Positions 16,753 through 24,516 of a stretch of 40,840 nucleotides of DNA are shown here, piece after piece. Location: positions 1 through 40,840 of the forward strand of contig MGRL01000057.1 of assembly GCA_001798165.1 (NCBI GenBank). Direction: 5' to 3'. Each line of letters starts with the position of its first letter. The stretch's first letter is position 1. The notes under the pieces were generated by a model, which saw nothing but the letters and a program-made list of their open reading frames with translations, had not been told where the DNA came from and searched no databases. The translations under genes were made by a program, and so were the position numbers. Origin of the DNA: Deltaproteobacteria bacterium RIFCSPHIGHO2_02_FULL_43_33. GTDB lineage: Bacteria > Desulfobacterota > GWC2-55-46 > UBA9637.

Positions 16753-17657
16753 AAAAGGGCGTTTCTGCTGGTATAGAGATTAGCCGGGAATATATAAGTG
16801 TAGTCGAACTTGAGTCTGGAGACAGAGAGGTTACACTGAAAAGATGCGGGAGTGTAGAGAATACCTCTTTGCTTGTAAACCCGTCACTTAGCGCAGGGAA
16901 TATCGCAGATGAAGAAAAATTTAAGGCGCTAATAAAGAATCTTCTGGATAGCAGCTCTATAAACAGCAAATATATAGCAGTAGCCCTGCCTGATAATAGC
17001 GTAAGGATTACATTCCTTGAATTTGAGGATATCCCGGCAGAAAGGGAAAGGGTTATTGCGATGATAAAATGGAATCTTAAAAAGACCATCCCGTTCTCAG
17101 TAGATGAGACAGTAGTAGACTTTCAGTTGATAGATACCCCTGCTGTTGAAAATCGTTTATATCGGCTGGTTGTTGTTCTTGCAAGAAAGACTGTTTTAGA
17201 CCAATATGAGAGGCTCTTGAAAGAATGTCACCTTTATCCCAATAGCATAACCCCATCCTCCCTTGCTGTGTACAACCTCTACCACGACACTATTGTCAAG
17301 CCTGATTTATGCGCCCTCCTATCAGTATCCACAGACAGGATAGCTGTTCTAATTGTCAAAAATGGCAAGCCGTGTTTTTATAGGAGCAAGGAAGTAGATG
17401 ATGAAAATGAAGGGTTAAGGGAGATATTGGCCTCTTTAAACTATTATCAGGATGTTTATAGGGCTATGCCGGCAGAGATATATCTTGTGAACCTCAGACT
17501 GGGGCTTGCTGATTTAAAGGCTGACTTGGAGAGGCAGTTGGGTAATATAGATTTAAAACTTCTCAACATGGCGGATATGGTAAAAGGCGTTAATGCGTCC
17601 ATGAATATCTTCTCAGGCGCGGCAGGCGCTGCGTTAAAGGCAGAAAATGAGAAGTGA
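16743..17657 (+). CDS. pilM: PilM/GspL-like protein
   Basis: GIEISREYISVVELESGD actin-like start; located between secretion ATPase and PilN-like genes. Confidence 0.8.
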   Translation: MDLKKGVSAGIEISREYISVVELESGDREVTLKRCGSVENTSLLVNPSLSAGNIADEEKFKALIKNLLDSSSINSKYIAVALPDNSVRITFLEFEDIPAERERVIAMIKWNLKKTIPFSVDETVVDFQLIDTPAVENRLYRLVVVLARKTVLDQYERLLKECHLYPNSITPSSLAVYNLYHDTIVKPDLCALLSVSTDRIAVLIVKNGKPCFYRSKEVDDENEGLREILASLNYYQDVYRAMPAEIYLVNLRLGLADLKADLERQLGNIDLKLLNMADMVKGVNASMNIFSGAAGAALKAENEK

Positions 17658-17673
17658 GAAATGAGAAAAGTAA

Positions 17674-18228
17674 ATGCGTCTTAAAATAAATCTTGCACAG
17701 ACAGATTACAAAAAACAGCCAATCTTGTATTGGACATACCTTCCTTTACTGCTGCTCCTCATTGTTACCTTGACAGGCAATCTCTACTGGTATCATGCTG
17801 TAACTGCCGATGTTGCAAGATATAGCGAATTGCTGGGCAAGACAGAGGAAAGGCCTTTCAAGACACAGGCGCTGCCCGAAGAATCTGTTTCCCAAAGAGA
17901 TAAAGAGTCTTTGATAAAAGAGGCAACTCTTGTAAACAATATCATTAAAGGCAGGTCTCTATCGTGGTCAGGTCTTCTTGCGCAGCTTGAGAAAGAGATT
18001 ATACCTGATGTAAGCCTTGTGAGTCTTACTCCAAAGATTATTGAAGACAGGATAAGGATTGATATAAAAGGTGTTGGAAAAGATCTGGAAACCATCACCC
18101 ATTTTATGGATAAACTTGAAAGGTCGCCGTCGTTTCAGGGCGTATTTCTCTCGCATTCTACTGATGCTGAAGTAAATGGAGAGCGGATGGTTAACTTTAC
18201 TATGGAACTGGAGTATATTGGGAAATGA
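17674..18228 (+). CDS. pilN: PilN-like protein
   Basis: RLKINLAQTDYKK + single TM + coiled region; operon position. Confidence 0.75.
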   Translation: MRLKINLAQTDYKKQPILYWTYLPLLLLLIVTLTGNLYWYHAVTADVARYSELLGKTEERPFKTQALPEESVSQRDKESLIKEATLVNNIIKGRSLSWSGLLAQLEKEIIPDVSLVSLTPKIIEDRIRIDIKGVGKDLETITHFMDKLERSPSFQGVFLSHSTDAEVNGERMVNFTMELEYIGK

Positions 18229-18725
18229 AAAAAAATTACCTCTACGGCTTGATTGCAATCATTGCGGTTACTAACATCGGGTTCTATTATGGCCTGATAC
18301 TTCCTCAGAAGATAAAGGCAGACAATATCTTTAAGGAGATTGAGGCGAAGAGAAGCGAAAGACTATCTGTCAAGTCTCCTGCTACCTTTGCAGAGGCAAG
18401 GGCTGATATAGCAAAGTTCAGAGAGATGCTTTCCAACAAGGCTGATATGACAAAGATTATACGAGAACTGAACAGCCTTGCCAGAGGCGCATCCCTTGCC
18501 ATCCATGATATATCATACCAATCTAAGAAGGCCGGAGAAGAGGGCATCTCCCCCGTTTCTTTTTCCTTCCCCGTAGAGGGGAGATACAGCAATATTAAAA
18601 ATTTTATTTATAAGTTGGAGAGCTCCAAGAGGTTAATTACTATAGATGATATGAGCCTGGAAAAGGCATCGGGTAAGGAAGATATACGTTTGAAGATAAA
18701 GGTGTCGGTTTACCTTAAAAGCTGA
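18225..18725 (+). CDS. pilO: PilO-like protein
   Basis: Single TM and PilO-like ferredoxin-fold segment; overlaps the PilN stop. Confidence 0.75.
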   Translation: MKKNYLYGLIAIIAVTNIGFYYGLILPQKIKADNIFKEIEAKRSERLSVKSPATFAEARADIAKFREMLSNKADMTKIIRELNSLARGASLAIHDISYQSKKAGEEGISPVSFSFPVEGRYSNIKNFIYKLESSKRLITIDDMSLEKASGKEDIRLKIKVSVYLKS

Positions 18726-18742
18726 AATGAGAGTGTAAAAAA

Positions 18743-19306
18743 ATGGATAAAAAAAAGCTACTATATATACTGTTGGCGGCGCTCGGCATAGCTGTCTTAT
18801 ACAGGCTAACAACTGTTCCTGAAGAGAAGAGGGTGCCTCTGAAGTATAAGACAGGGGCAAAGACAGGTTCGAAGTCAGGCCTGCCCCCGAGTGTTTCTAT
18901 CGGGGGGCAGGAGTTTAAAACAGGCAAAGAGAATATACCAAAGGTAGAATTATCAAAGCTTTTATCCATAAAAAGGCGGCCTCCAACAGACGGCATTAAT
19001 CTTTTCTCTCCCTTTTTTATAAAAGAACCGCCCAAACTGCCTGAGCCGCCAAAGCAGCCTTTGCCTCCGCCTGTTGACCCTCTGGAAGAGGAATTAAAAC
19101 TGTTTCGCTTTATGGGTTTTCTGGAAAAGAAAGAGCCTTTTGGCCGCGATAAAAAAATCTTCTTGGCTAAAGGCCAAAATATATATATAGTAAAGAGCGG
19201 GGAAATTATTGAAGGCAGATTCAAGGTGAATGTGATGCAGGGCATGATAGAGATATCTATAATTGATTCTGAGAAGAGGGTTACAATTCCGGCAGAGGAG
19301 AAATAG
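18743..19306 (+). CDS. PilP-like assembly protein
   Basis: Single TM, proline-rich linker, C-terminal beta domain; between PilO and the secretin. Confidence 0.65.
   Translation: MDKKKLLYILLAALGIAVLYRLTTVPEEKRVPLKYKTGAKTGSKSGLPPSVSIGGQEFKTGKENIPKVELSKLLSIKRRPPTDGINLFSPFFIKEPPKLPEPPKQPLPPPVDPLEEELKLFRFMGFLEKKEPFGRDKKIFLAKGQNIYIVKSGEIIEGRFKVNVMQGMIEISIIDSEKRVTIPAEEK
18881..18910. repeat. Palindrome inside the pilP-like gene
   Basis: CTGCCCCCGagtgtttctatCGGGGGGCAG, translated LPPSVSIGGQ. Confidence 0.75.
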
Positions 19307-21259
19307 ATGATAAAAAAGGCAATTACGAATTACGATTTACGATTTACGAATTTAAAATCTAAAATCGTAAATCTTAAACCTCAAATCCTTGTACTGTTCA
19401 CTGTATTTGTATTTACCGGTTGCGCGGGCAAATGGGCGTACCAGAGAGGAGATGATTTTGCCAACGCGGGGAAATGGGATGAGGCTGTAATTGCCTTTAC
19501 AGAGGCGTCGCAGAAAGAGCCTGATAACGTGGAATACAATATCCGCCTGATTATGGCTAAGGAAAGGGCGTCGGAGTATCATTATCAAAAAGGATCAGAG
19601 GCAGTGCAGCAGGATAAACTTGAGGAAGCTGTCCGAGAGCTCCAGATGGCGGTAGCCTTGAATCCGGCAAATAGTTCCGCGGATTCAGAACTGCAAAAGG
19701 CGGCAAAGACAAAAGAGTCCCGCATGCATTATGAATTGGGATTGGAGCTTGAGAAACAGGGGAAATATGCCGAGGCAATAACTGAATTTCAGGAAGCTGT
19801 CAGAATAGACCCGAGAAATGCTAAAGCCAAGACTGCAAAAGAGACTGCTGGAGAGCGGCAGAAGAAGGCATTGGAAGAGCAGATAGCCAAGGAAAGGTCA
19901 GAGAAGCCTTTATATTCTGCAAAACCGATTACCCTGCAACTGAAAGATGTTCAGCTTAAGCAGGCGTTTGAAATACTGGCCAAGACAGTTGGCCTTAGCG
20001 TATTGTTTGACGATGGGGTAAAGGATGTAAGGACAACATTTTTCATAAAAGACAGTCCTTTCAGCCGTGCCCTTGAACTTATGCTCAGGACAAACAACTT
20101 ATTTAAAAAGCAGATAGATGATAATACTATCCTTGTTATCCCTGACACCCCTGCCAAGAGAAAGCAGTATGAAGAACTGGTGATACAGTCCTTTTATCTC
20201 TCTAATTCAGACGCAAAGAAGGCAGTGAATATGCTGAGGACCCTTCTGAATATCCGTCAGGTGCATGTGAATGAAGATCTGAATTCCATCATTGTAAGGG
20301 AGACTTCTGAGAAAATGGAGCTGGTGAAAAAACTCCTTGATGCCAATGACAAGGCAGATGCAGAGGTATACCTTGATTTGGAGCTTCTTGAGGTAAACCG
20401 CACCAAGATTAGAGAGATGGGCCTTAAATTAAGTCAATATTCAGTAACCGCCGGCATTGCGCCGGCGGCCGGCAAACTTGGCGATGTTCTTACCTTGGGT
20501 CTTTTAAAAGACCTGTCAGACGGCAACTATCTCTTTTCCATACCTACAGCAGCCCTTAATTTTGCAAAATCCGAGGGGTTGGTGAAGACGTTGGCAAACC
20601 CAAGGATAAGGGTCTTAAACAGGAAGAAGGCGCGCTTTGCCATTGCTGACAGGGTGCCTGTAGCCATATCTACAACGACTGTTGCGCAGACCTCAACAAC
20701 CGGCGCCACCCCTGAATATAAAGAAGTCGGCGTTAAAATGGATTTTATTCCTACGGTGCATACAGAATCTAATGAGGTTACCCTTGAGGTGAAGCTTGAA
20801 GTGTCATCGCTTGGGGAAAAGGTTACGCTTCAGGCAGAGGGTAAGACAACAGAGGCATTTGCTACAAGGAGCAGGAATGCAGAGACCTTTTTAAGATTAA
20901 AGGACGGCGACAAAGCGGTCCTGGCCGGCCTTATCTCTGACACCGAAAGGACATCCACATCGAAGATTCCGTTTTTGTCGGATATGCCGGTCTTAGGCGC
21001 ACTTTTCACGGCAAAGGATGATAGAACAGAGGAAACAGATATACTCATGTCCATAACTCCGAGAATTGTAAGGGTGATAGAGATTCTCCCTGATGAGGAC
21101 AAACCCATGCCATCCGGCAAAGAGGAGACTTATACAGGAGGGTCATTGCCGCCCCTTGCGCCTCCGTCAATGCCTATGCCGGCGCCATTCCAACCACCGT
21201 CAGGGCTTCCTGAAGAGCCGGCAGGATTCATACCGCCTCCCCCGCCAATGCCGCAGTAG
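19307..21259 (+). CDS. TPR-containing lipoprotein secretin (PilQ/GspD-like)
   Basis: Lipobox VFTGC; TPR repeats; secretin domain VPVAISTTTVAQTS...YKEVGVKMDFIPTV...LKDGDKAVLAGLI. Confidence 0.92.
   Translation: MIKKAITNYDLRFTNLKSKIVNLKPQILVLFTVFVFTGCAGKWAYQRGDDFANAGKWDEAVIAFTEASQKEPDNVEYNIRLIMAKERASEYHYQKGSEAVQQDKLEEAVRELQMAVALNPANSSADSELQKAAKTKESRMHYELGLELEKQGKYAEAITEFQEAVRIDPRNAKAKTAKETAGERQKKALEEQIAKERSEKPLYSAKPITLQLKDVQLKQAFEILAKTVGLSVLFDDGVKDVRTTFFIKDSPFSRALELMLRTNNLFKKQIDDNTILVIPDTPAKRKQYEELVIQSFYLSNSDAKKAVNMLRTLLNIRQVHVNEDLNSIIVRETSEKMELVKKLLDANDKADAEVYLDLELLEVNRTKIREMGLKLSQYSVTAGIAPAAGKLGDVLTLGLLKDLSDGNYLFSIPTAALNFAKSEGLVKTLANPRIRVLNRKKARFAIADRVPVAISTTTVAQTSTTGATPEYKEVGVKMDFIPTVHTESNEVTLEVKLEVSSLGEKVTLQAEGKTTEAFATRSRNAETFLRLKDGDKAVLAGLISDTERTSTSKIPFLSDMPVLGALFTAKDDRTEETDILMSITPRIVRVIEILPDEDKPMPSGKEETYTGGSLPPLAPPSMPMPAPFQPPSGLPEEPAGFIPPPPPMPQ
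19319..19390. repeat. Degenerate GATTTACGAATT repeat forming the secretin signal peptide
   Basis: aattacgaattacgatttacgatttacgaatttaaaatctaaaatcgtaaatcttaaacctcaaatcc, translated ITNYDLRFTNLKSKIVNLKPQI. Confidence 0.85.
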
Positions 21260-21311
21260 TATATGTTAAAAGCAGAGGTGTCTCCCCTGAAGTCTTTAAG
21301 CTGGCAAATTT

Positions 21312-21743
21312 GTGCATGATATGAAAAATGGTTTCACACTTATAGAGCTGGTAATTGTTATGGTTGTGCTGGCAATACTGGCGTCTGTGGCTATGCCGCT
21401 TGCCAGGGTATCTGTGAAAAAGGGTAAGGAGCTTGAACTAAGGCAGGGTTTGAGAATCATGAGGCAGGCCATTGACAAATACAAAGAGAATTACGATAAA
21501 CACCTTTATAAAAAAGAGGAAGAGATTGACCGGTCCGGCTATCCAAAAACCCTTGATGAGCTTGTGGAAAAAAAGGTCTTAAGGCGCATACCAATAGACC
21601 CTTTTACAGGCAAGGCTGACTGGATTACAAGGTCATATACTGATGACCCGGAAAGCAGTATGAGCGATGGAAAGGATGTTTTTGATATAATATCTGCGTC
21701 AGAAGGGGTTGCCCTGGATGGGACAAAGTATAGTGAGTGGTGA
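21312..21743 (+). CDS. Type II secretion/type IV pseudopilin (GspG-like)
   Basis: MHDMKNG/FTLIELVIVMVVLAILASVA prepilin signal. Confidence 0.92.
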   Translation: MHDMKNGFTLIELVIVMVVLAILASVAMPLARVSVKKGKELELRQGLRIMRQAIDKYKENYDKHLYKKEEEIDRSGYPKTLDELVEKKVLRRIPIDPFTGKADWITRSYTDDPESSMSDGKDVFDIISASEGVALDGTKYSEW

Positions 21744-21830
21744 TGATAAAATGATTTACGATTTACGATTTACGATTTACGATTTTAAACCGAAAACCGA
21801 AAATCGAAATTCGAAAATACAGGAGCGGGG
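21738..21830 (+). repeat. 93-bp perfect direct repeat, copy 1 (pilin leader)
   Basis: TGGTGATGATAAAATGATTTACGATTTACG...GAAAATACAGGAGCGGGG identical to 22186-22278. Confidence 0.97.
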
Positions 21831-22191
21831 TTTTACCCTCATAGAGCTCCTTATCGTCATGAGCATAATAGCTATCCTTGCGACTATTGCCCAGCCTTCT
21901 TTTAAGCAGGCTGCTATTAAGGCAAGGGAGGCTGTTTTAAAAGAAGACCTTTTTGTGTTCAGGGATACAATTGATAAATACTACAGCGACCACGGTAAAT
22001 ATCCGCCTGCCCTTGATGAGCTTGCAAAAGAAGGCTACATAAGGGGAGTTCCAAAGGATCCATTTACAAATTCTACGGAAACATGGCAGCTTATATACAG
22101 TGAAGCCGAAGGCGAGGAGCAGGGTATATACGATGTGCATAGCGGGAGCGATTTGATTGCAGCGGATGGGACGCCGTATAACGAATGGTGA
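21751..22191 (+). CDS. Pseudopilin with repeat-derived leader
   Basis: MIYDLRFTIYDFKPKTENRNSKIQERG/FTLIELLIVMSIIAILATIA; GspG-like C-terminal region. Confidence 0.9.
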   Translation: MIYDLRFTIYDFKPKTENRNSKIQERGFTLIELLIVMSIIAILATIAQPSFKQAAIKAREAVLKEDLFVFRDTIDKYYSDHGKYPPALDELAKEGYIRGVPKDPFTNSTETWQLIYSEAEGEEQGIYDVHSGSDLIAADGTPYNEW

Positions 22192-22278
22192 TGATAAAAT
22201 GATTTACGATTTACGATTTACGATTTACGATTTTAAACCGAAAACCGAAAATCGAAATTCGAAAATACAGGAGCGGGG
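22186..22278 (+). repeat. 93-bp perfect direct repeat, copy 2 (pilin leader)
   Basis: Identical to 21738-21830. Confidence 0.97.
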
Positions 22279-22714
22279 CTTCACCCTTATCGGTCTTGCG
22301 ATTATTATAGTAATAATAGGAATTGTGTTGATGGCGGTGAGCAGGGTTCACAGCACCATTGCCAAGATTGATAAGGAAGAGGAGCTTTTGTTTAGAGGGG
22401 ATGAAATCAAGGATGCTATTGACTCTTACTTTAAAAACGGCAATACCTATCCGAGAAACTTTGATGAGCTTCTGAAAGATCAGAGAGGTATAAACCCAAG
22501 GAGGCATCTCAGGAAATTATACAAAGACCCTATAACCAATGGGGAGTGGGATGTAATCAAAGATAAGGCTGAAAGGATTACAGGGGTAAGAAGCAAGAGC
22601 GATAAAGAACCTCTGAAAAAAGCCAACTTCCATGAGGAGTACAAGTTGTTTGAGGGAAAGACAAAATACAGCGAGTGGGAATTTGTCAGTCAGCCGAAGA
22701 TTGGGGGGAAGTAA
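22199..22714 (+). CDS. Pseudopilin-like protein with repeat-derived leader lacking Glu5
   Basis: MIYDLRFTIYDFKPKTENRNSKIQERG/FTLIGLAIIIVIIGIVLMAVS. Confidence 0.85.
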   Translation: MIYDLRFTIYDFKPKTENRNSKIQERGFTLIGLAIIIVIIGIVLMAVSRVHSTIAKIDKEEELLFRGDEIKDAIDSYFKNGNTYPRNFDELLKDQRGINPRRHLRKLYKDPITNGEWDVIKDKAERITGVRSKSDKEPLKKANFHEEYKLFEGKTKYSEWEFVSQPKIGGK

Positions 22715-22725
22715 AACTGCTTATT

Positions 22726-24513
22726 TTATGCCCTTTTTTTGGAAAGATAAGACTCAGATAACGTCTTAAAACTATTTATATCGCCTCTCTTTTCAGCCTC
22801 GGCTAATTTTTTCAGCAGAAGAGAAGTTTCCTTTTTAAACCTGGTCTCCGTAAGCACCTTTCTACAGCAATCTTCCAGTATCTTTTTGGGCTCTTCTTTT
22901 ATTGCGCCGTCATCTTCGACGGAATGTTTGAGCAGCCATGTCTTCACCTTATCATCATGGGCTGCGTCCACAAGAGAGGCTATCTCTATCTTGCTGCTCT
23001 TTTGTTGCAAGACACCTATGACCAGCCTGCCGGCCTCTTTTAGAAAATCTGTGTTAAACATATCTACTGCGCTGTTGACAGAGTCGTTGTATAAATAAGG
23101 ATACGCAAGCAAAATTTTGAGTATGGTTTCCTCAGTTTTGGCAGAGTCTTTTTTTGCTATTATCTCATTTGCAGTAGGTGTATTACGCTGCCGATCTTTC
23201 AATTCCTCCCCCATACTTTTACCGAATGAAGTGTTTTTAGCAGCCTTTATTGTTGATAAAACCACATCTGGTCCGATATGCAGAACATTGGATATCTTTT
23301 CAATATAGATATTTCTTTCCGCCGGGTTCTTGATATTTGCAATATAAGGCGCGCTTTCTTCCAAGAAAGAGACCTTGCCGTTTGAGGTTTCTGTATTCAA
23401 TTTAGATTTAAGAGAATTCAGAAAAAAATCCATAATCGGCTTGGCCTTTTGGATATACTGGGTCATCTGAACAGCCCCTTCTTTTTGGAGAAGGTCGTCA
23501 GGGTCCAAACCTGGAGGTATGAGCACGACCCTGGCGTGCACATCCTCTTCAAGAAACATGAGAAGGCTCTTTATGACAGCTGCCTTGCCTGCTGCATCTG
23601 AATCAAAGAGGGTATATATTTCTTTTGTATATCCTTTGAGCTTCCTTAGATGGTCTACTGTAAGCGCCGTTCCAAGGGTAGCTACAGTATTGGAGAATCC
23701 GTATTGATGCAGCATAATGAGGTCAAAATATCCTTCCACTATCAGCACGAAGCCTTCTTTTGATGCAGCATTTTTAGCCTGATACATCCCATAAACTACT
23801 TCGCCCTTTTTAAATAAAGGCGAGGTAGGGGAATTAAGATATTTGGGTTCTTCGTTTCCGAGAGCCCTTCCGCCAAAACCAACAACCCTATTCCTGACAT
23901 CCATTATAGGGAACATGACTCTGTTTCTGAATCTGTCATAGAAATCCTTGTCTCTCTTGCTCAGAAGCCCGGCCTTTTCAGATAGCTCCAGTGATATGCC
24001 TTTATTGAGCAGAAATTTTACAAGGTTATCCCGCCCTGCAGGTGCGTAGCCTATCTTAAAATTTTTTATAATCTCAGGTTTTAAGCCTCTTTTTTTAAGA
24101 TACGTCCGCGCATTTTCTGCAGCAGGCGATGTGAGCAGATTTTGATGATAAAAATCCATAGCCACATGGTTGGCCAAAAACATAAGCTCCCGCTGGTTGG
24201 ATTCGCTCGAAGGTTTGTTATCCGGCGGTATGTCTATGCCGAGTCTTTTTGCAATGGTTCTTACAGCCTCAGGGAATGAGAGGTTTTCCTGCTTCATCAG
24301 AAAGGTAAAGACGTTTCCGCCTGCGCCGCAGCCAAAGCAGTAGAATATCTGTTTTTCGTCGGTAACGGTAAAGGACGGCGTCTTTTCTGCATGAAATGGG
24401 CAGATCCCGATGTGGTTTCTTCCGCTCTTTTTAAGCGGGACATACTCTGAGACTATCTGAACAATGTCAGCCCGTTCTCTTATGTCATCTATTTTATCCT
24501 GAGGAATAATCAT
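22726..24513 (-). CDS. dnaG: DNA primase
   Basis: GICPFHAEKTPSFTVTDEKQIFYCFGCGAGGNVFTFLM zinc finger; VEGYFDLIMLHQYG Toprim; ALGNEEPKYLNSP. Confidence 0.97.
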   Translation of the reverse strand: MIIPQDKIDDIRERADIVQIVSEYVPLKKSGRNHIGICPFHAEKTPSFTVTDEKQIFYCFGCGAGGNVFTFLMKQENLSFPEAVRTIAKRLGIDIPPDNKPSSESNQRELMFLANHVAMDFYHQNLLTSPAAENARTYLKKRGLKPEIIKNFKIGYAPAGRDNLVKFLLNKGISLELSEKAGLLSKRDKDFYDRFRNRVMFPIMDVRNRVVGFGGRALGNEEPKYLNSPTSPLFKKGEVVYGMYQAKNAASKEGFVLIVEGYFDLIMLHQYGFSNTVATLGTALTVDHLRKLKGYTKEIYTLFDSDAAGKAAVIKSLLMFLEEDVHARVVLIPPGLDPDDLLQKEGAVQMTQYIQKAKPIMDFFLNSLKSKLNTETSNGKVSFLEESAPYIANIKNPAERNIYIEKISNVLHIGPDVVLSTIKAAKNTSFGKSMGEELKDRQRNTPTANEIIAKKDSAKTEETILKILLAYPYLYNDSVNSAVDMFNTDFLKEAGRLVIGVLQQKSSKIEIASLVDAAHDDKVKTWLLKHSVEDDGAIKEEPKKILEDCCRKVLTETRFKKETSLLLKKLAEAEKRGDINSFKTLSESYLSKKRA

Positions 24514-24516
24514 AGC

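Noticed and set aside
21751-22278. Possible CRISPR-like repeats (GATTTACG tandem units)
   Set aside because: Units are contiguous tandem words without unique spacers, lie in pilin coding sequence, and no cas genes are present.
23801-23830. Palindrome-like TTCGCCCTTTTTAAATAAAGGCGA in dnaG as another inserted repeat
   Set aside because: The encoded NSPTSPLFKKGE matches the native conserved DnaG segment, so it needs no insertion explanation.
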